From: Ectobius pallidus
Taxonomy: Eukaryota > Arthropoda > Insecta > Blattodea > Ectobiidae
Reading direction: 5' to 3'
DNA: 64,000 nucleotides
Assembly: GCA_964059195.1 (NCBI GenBank)
Contig: CAXKWD010000006.1
Coordinates: forward strand, 178,186,825-178,250,824
Shown: positions 43,701 to 48,401 of the stretch, piece by piece
Layout: each line of letters starts with the position of its first letter
How positions within the stretch are numbered: position 1 is the first letter of the stretch
Made by a program: the position numbers and the translations under genes
Notes under the pieces: generated by a model
Database searches by the model: none
What the model was told of the DNA's origin: nothing
The model's input: the letters and a program-made list of their open reading frames with translations, nothing else

Positions 43701-43810
43701 CCGGACTCACAAGAAAGCGCGGCGCCGAGATTCTGGAACACGAGTTCAACAGAGAGTGGGAGAAGCATGGGGGCAAGCAGTACACATCGGCGACAATCAG
43801 AATGCAATGA
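7508..43810 (+). CDS. jar (Myo6): Unconventional myosin VI, complete coding region in 22 exons
   Basis: Myosin VI is the actin motor that walks toward the minus (pointed) end and works in endocytosis, vesicle transport and membrane anchoring. The 22 exons join in frame to 1242 residues plus stop (3729 nt); family members are about 1250-1290. Visible features are the P-loop GESGAGKT near residues 154-161, switch I NNNSSR at 204-209, switch II DIAGFE at 461-466, TEDS-site threonine near 410 (16 residues before DALAK), the reverse-gear insert near 775-810, one IQ motif near 812-835, a charged single alpha-helix near 920-990, a ubiquitin-interacting segment [12 protein letters not shown] near 1012-1023, and cargo-domain motifs RRL (1087-1089) and WWY (1165-1167). 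No frameshift or stop interrupts it, so it looks functional although its introns are full of transposons. Exon structure is by eye from GT-AG sites and homology; the symbol is by orthology. Confidence 0.97.
7830..8250. repeat. Dispersed repeat shared with 23290-23605
   Basis: Blocks such as 'gttacgggtgggacataat', 'ctagaattggttcttcac' and 'aaactatttttgtttatta' occur in reverse complement at 23290-23605. It lies in myosin VI intron 1, non-coding. Confidence 0.75.
8635..8751. repeat. Short hairpin (inverted repeat, 54-nt arms)
   Basis: The arms 8635-8688 and 8698-8751 are almost perfect complements (core 'cactgcttcccttatttt') around a 9-nt loop. It lies 64 nt upstream of the exon 2 start in intron 1. 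It is probably a MITE. Confidence 0.85.
8815..8888 (+). CDS. jar (Myo6): Myosin VI exon 2
   Basis: Acceptor ttttcag at 8814 and donor gtaagt at 8889. It encodes [19 protein letters not shown] and DKIY, the conserved start of the motor domain (residues about 66-90), and ends on a codon boundary. Confidence 0.95.
8971..9100 (+). CDS. jar (Myo6): Myosin VI exon 3
   Basis: Acceptor tgtttcag at 8970 and donor gtgagt at 9101. It encodes [20 protein letters not shown] through SYQGKSLG and PPHVFAI (residues 91-133), a strongly conserved part of the motor. Only an 82-nt intron separates it from exon 2. Confidence 0.95.
9146..9507. mobile_element. Mariner-type non-autonomous element
   Basis: Perfect 15-nt inverted ends, TCATCCAGAAAGTAA at 9151-9165 and its complement at 9493-9507, match the usual mariner terminus style. 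The element is about 360 bp. A long open frame runs through it, but I see no recognisable transposase motif. It lies in intron 3. Confidence 0.7.
9804..10685. mobile_element. Candidate TIR transposon containing an AT microsatellite
   Basis: AGGTAGATTTTCGAAG at 9804-9819 is matched by CTTCGAAATCTACCT at 10671-10685 in inverse orientation. A small hairpin using the same motif is at 9804-9833. Inside are (TA)n and G-rich runs and no coding. No clear target duplication was found, so the boundaries are tentative. Confidence 0.5.
9938..10020. repeat. (TA)n/TATATTTA microsatellite
   Basis: About 80 nt of 'tatatatattta' repeats. The apparent reading frame of alternating Ile-Tyr is an artefact. Confidence 0.95.
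10971..12497 (+). mobile_element. Non-autonomous Helitron with internal tandem copies
   Basis: It starts TCTATATTAATAAAAGG after an A and ends with the hairpin CGCGGGCGAAGCCGCGGG followed by cacatgCTAG and T: 5'-TC, 3' hairpin and CTAG with insertion between A and T are the Helitron hallmarks. Inside, blocks such as 'cctacacggaaga' and 'tttctgggccaaggaactcg' occur three times, so the body is tandemly amplified. No Rep/helicase is encoded. Confidence 0.88.
12595..12800. repeat. Repeat segment shared with 34240-34325
   Basis: 'gattatattgttgttt', 'gtaaacagtagtt' and 'gtgtgtccttcttgcatta' recur at 34240-34325. Part of the hAT body or of an older insertion in it. Confidence 0.55.
13179..13343 (+). 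CDS. jar (Myo6): Myosin VI exon 4, P-loop exon
   Basis: Acceptor ctttgtag at 13178 and donor gtgagt at 13344. It carries the ATP-binding P-loop GESGAGKT (residues 154-161) preceded by SQSIIVS. It follows the 4.1-kb intron 3, which holds several transposons. Confidence 0.96.
13747..14009 (+). CDS. jar (Myo6): Myosin VI exon 5, switch I exon
   Basis: Acceptor attgcag at 13746 and donor gtaagt at 14010. It encodes [20 protein letters not shown] with switch I, then [10 protein letters not shown] and [14 protein letters not shown]. Exon length 263 nt; it ends in phase 0 at PDDFR. Confidence 0.96.
14257..14570 (+). pseudogene. Mariner transposase N-terminal remnant with inverted ends
   Basis: The + strand reads [10 protein letters not shown], then [20 protein letters not shown] and [18 protein letters not shown], matching the N-terminal helix-turn-helix region of mariner transposases. 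The segments 14299-14321 and 14543-14564 (gagcggtccaaaaacactcg type) are inverted to each other, so the fragment is again fold-back. It has stops, so it is dead. Myosin VI intron 5. Confidence 0.75.
14810..15870 (-). pseudogene. Mariner-family transposase pseudogene
   Basis: On the minus strand, in order: an N-terminal piece with [21 protein letters not shown] codons (about 15590-15640), [20 protein letters not shown] (about 15400-15440), [14 protein letters not shown] with the second catalytic region (about 15160-15215), and the C-terminal end KTIPKKDF. The catalytic 'HDNAPSHTA' is typical of mariner. Several frameshifts and stops break it. It lies in intron 5, opposite to myosin VI. Confidence 0.85.
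16046..16195 (+). CDS. jar (Myo6): Myosin VI exon 6, insert-1 region
   Basis: Acceptor tgtttcag at 16045 and donor gtaag at 16196; 50 codons. It starts [12 protein letters not shown] and then has the myosin VI-specific insert 1 near the nucleotide pocket (a Ser-rich stretch to LKDSMLDD). The insert is more divergent from the vertebrate sequence than the flanking exons, as expected for this loop. Confidence 0.93.
16196..17128. other. Intron 6, left part, nothing recognised
   Basis: Open frames at 16505-16867 and 16967-17170 show no splice-consistent or family signal. Ordinary AT-rich intron. Confidence 0.45.
17129..18776. mobile_element. Candidate DNA transposon with repeated GC-rich subterminal motifs
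   Basis: The left end has three 'ggtataaataa' blocks alternating with AAGCCGCGGCT, AGCGGCTTCC and related 10-mers; the right end (18640-18776) has GAGCCGCGGCT, GCAACGGCT and 'tttatttatacaacc', the complement of the left motif. The centre is AT-rich and non-coding and contains a tRNA-like repeat fragment (18361-18416). The exact termini and target duplication were not resolved. Confidence 0.55.
18361..18416 (-). repeat. Fragment of the tRNA-like repeat family of 5360-5925
   Basis: 'taggagaaaaattcctc' and 'gcttgaacccaggacc' match the earlier copies. Truncated after the T arm. Confidence 0.7.
18777..19649. other. Intron 6, right part, nothing recognised
   Basis: AT-rich intron sequence up to the exon 7 acceptor. 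No repeat, RNA or exon-like frame recognised. Confidence 0.45.
19650..19909 (+). CDS. jar (Myo6): Myosin VI exon 7
   Basis: Acceptor ttgttacag at 19649 and donor gtgagt at 19910. It encodes [20 protein letters not shown], then [11 protein letters not shown] and [17 protein letters not shown]. The TEDS-site Thr (about residue 410) is within KGTV and is conserved with the vertebrate phosphorylation site. Confidence 0.95.
20021..20178 (+). CDS. jar (Myo6): Myosin VI exon 8, switch II
   Basis: Acceptor ctgtgtttag at 20020 and donor gtaagt at 20179. It encodes [20 protein letters not shown] and ends in VLDIAGF, with the switch II glutamate completed by exon 9. Confidence 0.95.
20447..20821. mobile_element. 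hAT MITE with perfect 8-bp target duplication
   Basis: The ends are CATGGGCGTCGGCA and TGCCGACGCTGCTG with C/G runs just inside. CTTGTAAT is repeated at 20439-20446 and 20822-20829. The element is 375 bp and non-coding, in myosin VI intron 8. Confidence 0.88.
21839..22003 (+). CDS. jar (Myo6): Myosin VI exon 9, relay helix
   Basis: Acceptor tgttgcag at 21838 and donor gtaacg at 22004. It encodes [20 protein letters not shown] then [10 protein letters not shown], the near-invariant relay helix, and ends at DNQDCI. Confidence 0.96.
22004..23138. other. Intron 9, left part
   Basis: Mostly unrecognised. A block near 22690-22740 ('ctagatcgtg', 'tataaaagaaagtg', 'agggtgggt') recurs near 28005-28050. 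No exon candidate. Confidence 0.4.
23139..23605. mobile_element. hAT-like repeat piece
   Basis: It starts CAGCATATCTCAACGTTTTT, the same end type as CAGCGTTTCTCAACCTTTTT at 30626, followed by 'aggacctctaaa' and 'acatccc' blocks. From 23290 on it matches 7830-8250 inverted. Its right terminus was not resolved. Confidence 0.6.
23610..23790 (+). pseudogene. Penelope-like element remnant, GIY-YIG domain
   Basis: The frame contains [20 protein letters not shown] and GLKEH, matching the GIY-YIG endonuclease domain of Penelope-like retroelements (compare [18 protein letters not shown] at 38110-38180). It is short and isolated from any reverse transcriptase. It lies in intron 9. Confidence 0.65.
23993..24216 (+). 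CDS. jar (Myo6): Myosin VI exon 10
   Basis: Acceptor attttgcag at 23992 and donor gtaatt at 24217. It encodes [20 protein letters not shown] through [19 protein letters not shown] and CYRT, part of the lower 50-kDa actin-binding subdomain (residues about 521-595). Confidence 0.95.
24301..24603. mobile_element. tRNA-like fold-back retroelement with 12-bp target duplication
   Basis: A partial minus-strand tRNA-like half (about 24329-24380) faces a full plus-strand tRNA-like unit (24452-24524); the outer sequences 'aagtaagaatcagcttgaaa' and its complement close the palindrome. A one-sided tail (about 24553-24603, 'tattaatatcccagacatgg' onward) follows. TTCATGACATCT is present at 24289-24300 and 24604-24615. 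It lies in myosin VI intron 10. Confidence 0.82.
24956..25395 (-). repeat. Dispersed repeat related to the 50700-52000 array
   Basis: 'gtgggtggcttataa', 'tgatgcaaagcttta' and 'agaggccatatt' occur in reverse complement in the array at 50700-52000. It lies in intron 10, non-coding. Confidence 0.65.
25395..25585 (-). repeat. SINE-like repeat, same family as 3160-3485
   Basis: It carries the complement of the 'ctccatggcctg', 'ggctgacaaccttacc' and 'gaaatgagtacca' blocks. The open frame at 25507-25707 is accidental. Confidence 0.75.
25765..26270. repeat. SINE-like repeats with box-B-like motifs
   Basis: 'gtgggttcagtcctcgtaccg' near 25798 resembles a tRNA-derived box B, and 'ggtttgatcctgcaatctcc' near 26212 another. 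The texture is that of SINE bodies; no copies were matched with confidence. Confidence 0.4.
26455..26655 (+). CDS. jar (Myo6): Myosin VI exon 11
   Basis: Acceptor tttccag at 26454 and donor gtaag at 26656; 67 codons. It encodes [19 protein letters not shown], then the loop-2 region and [20 protein letters not shown]. Confidence 0.95.
26656..28396. other. Intron 11, nothing recognised
   Basis: About 1.7 kb of AT-rich intron. A short direct repeat ('gtaccaaatattaaaa' twice near 27875-27920) is the only structure seen. The minus-strand open frame at 28127-28447 overlaps exon 12 antisense and is not supported. Confidence 0.4.
28397..28621 (+). CDS. jar (Myo6): Myosin VI exon 12
   Basis: Acceptor tttttgcag at 28396 and donor gtaacg at 28622; 75 codons. 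It encodes [20 protein letters not shown], the classic myosin IRCIKPN motif, the SH1-region helix [20 protein letters not shown], and LDPRVFCK. Confidence 0.96.
28734..28941 (+). CDS. jar (Myo6): Myosin VI exon 13, converter and reverse gear
   Basis: Acceptor gccaccag at 28733 and donor gtacgt at 28942. It encodes [20 protein letters not shown] then [11 protein letters not shown] (converter), followed by the myosin VI-only insert 2, with [20 protein letters not shown]. That insert repositions the lever arm and explains minus-end-directed movement in the family, so its presence identifies the subclass. Confidence 0.97.
29136..29260 (+). CDS. jar (Myo6): Myosin VI exon 14, IQ motif
   Basis: Acceptor tgttgcag at 29135 and donor gttagt at 29261. 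It encodes [20 protein letters not shown] then [14 protein letters not shown], the single light-chain-binding IQ region of myosin VI. Confidence 0.93.
29445..29561 (+). CDS. jar (Myo6): Myosin VI exon 15, lever-arm helices
   Basis: Acceptor attgcag at 29444 and donor gtaggt at 29562; 39 codons. It encodes a helical stretch [19 protein letters not shown] onward, equivalent to the proximal tail three-helix bundle that extends the lever arm in the family. Confidence 0.92.
29763..30215. repeat. Inverted-repeat element in intron 15
   Basis: A 42-nt segment (29778-29819, core 'taataccaccgctgaactgc') is found inverted at 30172-30213. The left copy is bracketed by a 16-nt direct repeat 'cttccatataagctag' (29763-29778 and 29821-29836). 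Probably a decayed TIR transposon or nested insertion. Confidence 0.6.
30626..30845. mobile_element. hAT-like end fragment
   Basis: It starts CAGCGTTTCTCAACCTTTTT and shares 'gaggacctctaaa' and 'acgaaataaatctaaataca' with 23139-23290. Right end lost. Myosin VI intron 15. Confidence 0.6.
31077..31297 (+). CDS. jar (Myo6): Myosin VI exon 16, start of charged helix
   Basis: Acceptor cgttacag at 31076 and donor gtgagt at 31298. After [20 protein letters not shown] it turns into a long Glu/Lys/Arg run ([20 protein letters not shown]), typical of the myosin VI single alpha-helix. It ends in phase 2. Confidence 0.94.
31298..32060. other. Intron 16, left part, nothing recognised
   Basis: AT-rich; the open frame 31726-31908 lacks recognisable similarity. 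Confidence 0.4.
32062..32260 (+). repeat. tRNA-derived SINE-like repeat
   Basis: A box-A-like 'gcgtggtcttgtggttagca' followed by 'gcaggccccggtacctcc', then a body with 'gtcgtgggtgtcagcatgct'. It ends about 55 nt before exon 17. Confidence 0.5.
32318..32408 (+). CDS. jar (Myo6): Myosin VI exon 17, charged helix
   Basis: Acceptor tttgtag at 32317 and donor gttagt at 32409. It encodes [20 protein letters not shown] and [10 protein letters not shown], continuing the single alpha-helix. The splice joins AA|G in frame with exon 16. Confidence 0.92.
32440..32960 (+). repeat. Helitron-family fragment in intron 17
   Basis: 'ggatcatgaatgtaggtcta', 'gatttggacgaaactcac' and 'gaattctaatctgagg' correspond to the Helitron body at 10971-12497. 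The middle part (32520-32750) is unrelated, so this is a disrupted copy. Confidence 0.55.
33270..33650. mobile_element. hAT MITE, sister copy of 45064-45721
   Basis: The ends are CAGGGCCGTAGCTAGG and CTTGCTACGGCCATG. The interior (e.g. 'ttttagtaccttgaaagtcc', 'gaggtttaggttttcttt') is found inverted at 45064-45721. Flanking 8-mers tcacttgt and cagcttgt agree at five positions. Myosin VI intron 17. Confidence 0.8.
33826..33910 (+). repeat. tRNA-like sequence in intron 17
   Basis: 'tactggcatgttgccatggt' then a D-arm-like 'gtagcgtaattggtaagatc' and a T arm with 'ggttcaaatcccagc'. The leader 'ctggcatgttg' is shared with the tRNA-like elements at 24440 and 48318, so this is another member of that family. 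It ends 75 nt before exon 18. Confidence 0.6.
33986..34128 (+). CDS. jar (Myo6): Myosin VI exon 18, ubiquitin-interacting segment
   Basis: Acceptor cattgcag at 33985 and donor gtacga at 34129. It encodes [20 protein letters not shown], then [12 protein letters not shown], matching the family's motif interacting with ubiquitin. The frame stays open past the donor to a stop at 34217-34219. I prefer the spliced form because exon 19 joins in frame through a shared Arg codon. Confidence 0.9.
34240..34330. repeat. Repeat shared with 12595-12800
   Basis: See the shared blocks 'gattatattgttgttt' and 'gtaaacagtagtt'. Short fragment in intron 18. Confidence 0.5.
34331..35480. other. Intron 18, left part, nothing recognised
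   Basis: No repeat or RNA identified. Open frames on both strands around 35237-35486 overlap each other and show no known motif. Confidence 0.4.
35690..35965 (-). pseudogene. Probable LINE reverse transcriptase C-terminal fragment
   Basis: The minus strand reads [20 protein letters not shown] then [20 protein letters not shown]. The pattern resembles the C-terminal zinc-binding tail of insect non-LTR elements ('...LTECE...'), though the Cys pair is missing. Weak but plausible. Confidence 0.45.
36400..36960 (-). pseudogene. Penelope-like GIY-YIG endonuclease end, inverted copy
   Basis: The minus-strand frame contains [20 protein letters not shown] then [20 protein letters not shown]: a GIY-YIG nuclease domain with the GIY and YIG halves and the following Arg. 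It keeps the CPQ segment that the plus-strand copy has lost. The reverse transcriptase is absent. Stops upstream show it is not independent. Confidence 0.9.
36959..38125 (+). pseudogene. Penelope-like reverse transcriptase, 5'-truncated
   Basis: A 388-residue frame with LPKIHKP (14-20), motif [12 protein letters not shown] (80-90), motif [19 protein letters not shown] (140-157) and motif C YVDD (178-181), all intact and typical of Penelope-like elements. The first 12 or so codons belong to the inverted left copy, so the N-terminus is truncated. At about 38118 an 11-base deletion relative to the left copy breaks the frame at the GIY-YIG endonuclease domain (GIYQFSCKN), which continues in another frame ([18 protein letters not shown]) to about 38350. 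The enzyme was recently active but this copy is defective. Confidence 0.93.
38577..39675. other. Intron 18, right part, nothing recognised
   Basis: AT-rich to the exon 19 acceptor. No RNA, repeat or exon-like frame recognised. Confidence 0.45.
39676..39796 (+). CDS. jar (Myo6): Myosin VI exon 19, start of cargo domain
   Basis: Acceptor tgtcgcag at 39675 and donor gtaagt at 39797. It encodes [11 protein letters not shown], then [20 protein letters not shown] and IELLE, almost identical to the vertebrate start of the cargo-binding region. The 5.5-kb intron before it holds a Penelope-like insertion. Confidence 0.95.
40120..40237 (+). CDS. jar (Myo6): Myosin VI exon 20, RRL motif
   Basis: Acceptor ctgttgtag at 40119 and donor gtatac at 40238. 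It encodes [20 protein letters not shown], including the RRL adaptor-binding motif and the adjacent basic patch (WKAKNKRR) that corresponds to the phosphoinositide-binding site in vertebrates. Confidence 0.95.
40335..40556 (+). CDS. jar (Myo6): Myosin VI exon 21, WWY motif
   Basis: Acceptor tgtttcag at 40334 and donor gtaagt at 40557. It encodes [11 protein letters not shown], a short variable linker, then [20 protein letters not shown] and [15 protein letters not shown] is the Dab2/Tom1-type adaptor-binding site. Codons here are GC-rich compared with the introns. Confidence 0.95.
41187..41470 (+). repeat. SINE-like repeat in intron 21
   Basis: 'tcgtcttgtggcacagggga' and a box-B-like 'cctgggttggaatcctag', then a T run and 'ttcctcatcagacaaatttc'. 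The preceding 'agcttgcttaggaattg' block also occurs at 47227 and 54269. Confidence 0.5.
41687..42040 (-). pseudogene. DDE transposase remnant (IS630/mariner superfamily)
   Basis: On the minus strand, [16 protein letters not shown] matches the middle of a DDE transposase and, after an internal deletion and frameshift, [20 protein letters not shown] then [15 protein letters not shown] matches its C-terminus. The catalytic aspartates between are deleted. Myosin VI intron 21, opposite orientation. Confidence 0.75.
42354..42761. mobile_element. Small palindromic Penelope-like insertion with target duplication
   Basis: Two 179-nt arms (42354-42532 and 42538-42716) are nearly perfect complements around a 5-nt loop. 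Each contains 'ctagtttcgggaagttattc', like 'ccggtttcgggattacaact' at the end of the larger Penelope element. A one-sided 45-nt tail (42717-42761) shares AACTTCACTGT and AACTTCCT with the tail at about 38520-38562. TAAAAGGTTCTGT is present at 42341-42353 and 42762-42774. Non-coding. Myosin VI intron 21. Confidence 0.88.
42775..43658. other. Intron 21, right part, nothing firm
   Basis: No convincing coding or repeat. A box-B-like 'gggattgaacctgaaacctt' near 42962 hints at an old SINE in minus orientation. Confidence 0.35.
43659..43810 (+). CDS. jar (Myo6): Myosin VI exon 22, last coding exon
   Basis: Acceptor gattgcag at 43658; stop TGA at 43808-43810. It encodes [20 protein letters not shown], then [20 protein letters not shown] and a short end [10 protein letters not shown]. 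The last ten residues do not match the vertebrate end (QYLQNAIESRQ type) and the protein stops some 15-20 residues earlier. I saw no canonical AATAAA in the first 1.2 kb after the stop, so the 3' end is unplaced. Confidence 0.92.
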
Positions 43811-44070
43811 CAGTATTATCTAACCTGACAGGTGGTGGGAGTTAGTAAGAATGTGTGTGAATACATGAATGTTAGAGATGTGAGGTTCCTTATTCACACT
43901 GCACGTCCATGCTCCTCCCACTTCCTTACATCCGTGCAAATCCATAGCAATCGATGCTAACCACGTGACCAAGCAACTTCTTAAATGCAGTAATCCTGAT
44001 TTGATAAATATTACAATCCTCGTGACAAACTGACCTTTCCTATCTCTACACCATCTTCATCTTCGACCTA

Positions 44071-44710
44071 CCGTATTTTACGGACTATAAGACGCTCCGG
44101 ACTATAAGATGCACCTTGATATTAGGATAGAAATTTAAAGGAAAAGAAATTTGATGCGATTCTAAACAAAAAAATTTAAAAGGAATAATATTCTTCATTC
44201 CATAAACAATTATAACCCTGTGAAATGGAATCAGTGCAAATCACTTCTAACTTAAAACCTGCGTTGTACGAAACTCTCTTCTGTACAGGTGGCATCGTGT
44301 AAATTTTAACAACTGAAATTATTTTTCATAAAAGACTGAAAATACTTTTACACCTCTCCAACCCTCAATTCAGCATGCAGTAACTGTAATGGGACTAAGT
44401 TGTTTAGGGGTCATTTGCCTTTATTTAAACAACCCGGTGGAGAATAATTCTTTCGTATAAAAGGACTCAACATTCCCTTCTTTTCACATTGTATATCTGG
44501 CTTCCAGCTACCCTCATTTTACGATTGTGCCAAGTCCACTGATGTACAGTCTGTGCCAAAATTTGTAACTAATTGTTTATAAATATGGTATTACCGGCAA
44601 TATTTACCATAATTTTTTTATTTAGTTTACTTCGAACCATTAGACGCACCCAACTTTCAAGGCTCCGTTTTCAAAGTAAAAAAGTGTGTCTTATGGTCCG
44701 TAAAATACAG
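44071..44710. mobile_element. TA-flanked MITE with CCGTATTTT ends
   Basis: The left end is CCGTATTTTACGGACTATAA with a second 'ggactataagatgcacc' copy just inside, and the right end is its complement ('cttatggtccgtaaaatac'). TA dinucleotides flank it at 44069-44070 and 44711-44712. Length 640 bp. It starts 260 nt after the myosin VI stop and so may lie inside the 3' UTR. Confidence 0.85.
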
Positions 44711-45063
44711 TACTTCCAAAAATCATTTGTGTTAATCAAAATCTCAAGTGCATGAGATGTAATTATCGCCAACAACTTCCTTCAACAATTGAAAAGTTCA
44801 GTTTTTTAACTTCGTGGGGAATTCAAGATTTTTAAGCTTATGATGATCGTGTCCTACTCAAGCAAGGAGTAACAGACACTTCCCCCACACCTCGTGTGTG
44901 AAGTTCTTAGGTTGAAATGTGAACTAGTTTTGTGTTTATAATCAAATCAGTGTAATAACATGAAATCTCATCCTTAAAATTCAGAATATTACTTAAAGGG
45001 AACCGTATGGGTTGTCATGTCTAAGCTACCCTCAAATTTATCACATCAATAGGTCTTCGTTGC

Positions 45064-45721
45064 CAGGGTCATAGCAAGGTCCTTCTGCACCCTTAGCGAG
45101 TTTGACAACCTGCGCCCTCCAATACTGGGGGGTCTGAACAATTTTTTAAAGATTTCTGTAAAATTGTTTATTATATTAATAACTTATAAAAACACTGTTA
45201 TTGTCAAAGAAAACCTAAACCTTAATTTGAAAATGAACTAAGTGTTGGACTTTCAAGGTACTAAAACCTTATTTTCAGATGATTGAACTACTTAAAAAAA
45301 TAATTAAATCATAAAATCTAGTATCAAAAGTAAAGCACCAGAGGCCTACTAAAATGTTTATACATTAATATAGATAAAAGTATTTTTTTCGAATAGACAC
45401 TTTTTCAAACAGCTTCTGCAACATGCAATGAGAAAATTAAAAATGCATAGCCTAGTATATTTTATTAACAGTTAAATCGATCTGTAGGCCCGGGTTCGGA
45501 TTTTTCTGAGGGAGGTAGGTCTAGAACAGATATACTACAGATAGTTCACTTGCAGTAATTTTTAATAACCTGAAAGATTTCTTCCATAAACATAGAATTT
45601 TTTCCTTACTAAATTGCACCAGTCTAAAAAAAAGGCGGGATTTTTCATGGTTAATTTTGCACCATCTTTGTACTGCGCCCTTGGCGGGGGCACATCTCGC
45701 CACCGCCTAGCTACGGCCCTG
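45064..45721. mobile_element. hAT MITE with perfect 8-bp target duplication
   Basis: The ends CAGGGTCATAGCAAGG and CCTAGCTACGGCCCTG are flanked by TTCGTTGC at 45056-45063 and 45722-45729. The body matches 33270-33650 in inverse orientation, and it includes the 'aaaggcgggatttttcatgg' block. No coding. Confidence 0.92.
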
Positions 45722-45729
45722 TTCGTTGC

Positions 45730-46640
45730 AAATAGACACATGCAATACATTAGCTGCTCAGAAACTTTTAAGTGGATGAAAATTAATTGGGAATCTGAAA
45801 ATTTGAAGTATTGAGTAGCCTCACAAAATACTCGACAGGAGGAATTGGGACCTTCCTTACCAGCGCATGCAAAGGTGCATCAGCTGTCACAGTGTTGCAG
45901 ATCTACATGTAGTTAGCTTTGTCTGTCCCTGTCCTTATCACTTCCAGTGGGTAACCTCAAGTCCTTAACACTAGCAAAGAGGTTTAAATTAGTTCATTTA
46001 CTTGTTTTTTTACTTCAGCCTTTTTACTTTACTAATGAACACAATACTTAGTATGATAGTCAAAGTTCTTAATACTTACAAAGTTTGTCTGGGCATTAAA
46101 TGTTAACAATATAAAGCGCTAGTATAGTGACTTGCTGCACGTGGCGAAAAATATTTGTTTTAACCATGCAAATCAACTGGTCACCTTCACACACACTAAC
46201 AATCGTAACTAACTCCTTAGTGTCTATACACATTATATAGTTTCAAAATGAGGAAATGATAAATGATTATCTAAAAATTATCTAGCGAAACCCATTCAAG
46301 TAACAACAAGGTAGCTCCTCCCACTGATGCTTCCCAGCATGTGACACTAGTGCCCTCTGTTGTTTCCTTGCAGAACAATGCAAACAGGTTTTCACCCACT
46401 TACAGTTTGTATGAGCAGCTAAGTTTTTGCATGTGTCTATTTACAATGAAGACCTATTGATATGCACAATTTGAGCATACGTTTCGACATGACAACCCGT
46501 ACAATTCCTTTGTTAGATCAACTCAACTCAAATTAACATCTTGCAATCTGGTAACTGGTCACTCCCTGGTGTAAAACTGTAGGGCCATTCCTGCTGGACA
46601 TGCAACAGATGTAACGATGCAATACACACAAAGAGATATT
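45730..46640. other. Intergenic, nothing recognised
   Basis: No exon, RNA or repeat recognised. Confidence 0.4.
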
Positions 46641-46689
46641 TCTCGACCAGGAATCCACTGAGACACGTTAGTATGATGGTAAAGTTATT

Positions 46690-47185
46690 TGGTCTTGCCA
46701 TGCATAAAGTCTGTACAAGATGTAAGGATCCTTGGAATAAGTGTCGATTGAAATCAGGAAATGCCTGTTTTTATGCAGTTCAGAAACTCTTATCTTCTCG
46801 TCTTCTGTCCAGAAATCTAAAAATAACAATTTTAAGACAATTATCCTGCCGGTTGTAATATATGGATGTGAGACATGGCCCCTTACATAATCTGAGAGTG
46901 TTCGAAAACAGGGTGCTTAGGAAAATACTGGGACCTAAGAGAGATGAAAACCGCTTAACATAACCTGTACTCTTCACCGGATGTAGTAAAGGTAATTAAA
47001 TCATGGAGGATGAAGTGGGGAGGAAAGACATATTTCAAAAATACGATTGGGAGATCGGAAGAGAAAAGACCACTTGGAAGACCTAGATGTGGAAGGGAAG
47101 ACAATATTAGGACAGATTTAAGGGAAGTAGAATTTTCGAGGGATGGTTCGATGGAGTTAGCAGAGAATCAGGTTGAATGGTAGAC
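46690..47185 (+). pseudogene. LINE reverse transcriptase C-terminal fragment
   Basis: It reads CRLKSGNACFYAVQKLLSSR and LLSRNLKI, then in shifted frames ILPVVIYGCETWPLT, VFENRVLRKILGPKRDE, and the LYSS..VIKSWRMK and RPLGRPRCG..DNIRTDLREV tail. This is the end of an insect non-LTR element, with several frameshifts. Same family as 6188-6442 and 55000-55275. Confidence 0.85.
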
Positions 47186-48128
47186 TCATGTAAGTCTGGG
47201 TTTCATCAAATAGATAATATTCCTTCAGCTTGCTTAGGAATTGGATAACAGATCACCTACTGGGACTTCGTCATGACTGGATATAATGAATAAGTCAGCT
47301 CCAATAAATTCCAACTCGTCCAAAGCCAACAGGAAGTCACTGTTTTACCACAAATAGATCCTTCGCTCCTGATAGGCATTTTTACAGAATTACAGGACCT
47401 CAAATTTCCAACCAGCTCACTTCTTCTCAGAAGCTAGGACGTCCTTTTAACGTGTAAGTTACTTTCAAAAGGTGGGCGAGTTGTTTCACAGTTATGCAAC
47501 ATAGCAGATGTCAGCACTGTAAGTATCTTGAGCACAGTTGGAGACATAATCACTTTACTGGCTATTGGGTTGTCTTGCTGTTCCCAATGTTTTCTACAAT
47601 AGGGAAAAATAAGTGAAAATACATAAAAAAAATACAGTAATTAATTACAATCAGCTATTCTCTATGCTGTACCAACCTCATAAAACTAAATCATAGAGGC
47701 TATCTGTAATATGATTACTTAAGCTCATGGGCAGATACGTCTTAGTTGCCTGATGAATTCTCGTAATCCTAGAGTGGGTGCGTGGTGTACGCTTTAACAT
47801 CTGAGCTAAAGCTAAATGTCTGGTGACACAAGCAAACATCTTGATAATATATTTTGACAATACAGGAAAAGTTTTTATTGCTTTCAGTAAGAAATAAGCC
47901 GGGCGCATGGTGTACAGAATACTCCGCCGCTGCTGTGATCGCTCTAACACAGCAAGTGATTAGGTGGCTGTAAGATTGAAACTGTCAAGTTCAAGTATCT
48001 CGTCTGAGGTTACAAGACTACGTGTGAAGAGTACTTAGGTACACTCCCACAGCAAAGTGAAAATGGTAACAAATCAATATTTGTAAAGTATTGACTCCTC
48101 AAGTAAGAATCAGCTTGAAAAATTTTAT

Positions 48129-48201
48129 GTCATAACCGGGATTTGAACACGGATCTTCGGCTTAACGCGCCGATGCTCTACCATTGAGCTACCATGACAA
48201 C
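48129..48201 (-). tRNA. Inverted tRNA-like unit of the same element
   Basis: Near-perfect inverse copy of 48328-48401, so both strands of this element carry RNA polymerase III-like boxes. Confidence 0.4.
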
Positions 48202-48327
48202 ATGCCAGTCTGACATCAAATTCCTCAACTGATTCAGAAGACAAGGCAAACCACAGGAGGTTTCTCTCCGTGAGAACACACATCCAAATGGCGTCGACGC
48301 CATTGAGGAATTTGATGTCTGGCATGT

Positions 48328-48401
48328 TGTCATGGTAGCTCAATGGTAGAGCATCGGCGCGTTAAGCCGAAGATCCGTGTTCAAATCCCGGTTATGACAT
48401 A
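48328..48401 (+). tRNA. tRNA-like unit of a fold-back element
   Basis: Acceptor TGTCATG pairs with TATGACA allowing one G-T; D arm GCTCAATGGTAGAGC; anticodon stem TCGGC/GCCGA with loop GCGTTAA; T arm with TTCAAAT. The loop lacks U33 and the T stem has a mismatch, so it is probably not translated. Internal A and B boxes could drive RNA polymerase III. Confidence 0.4.
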
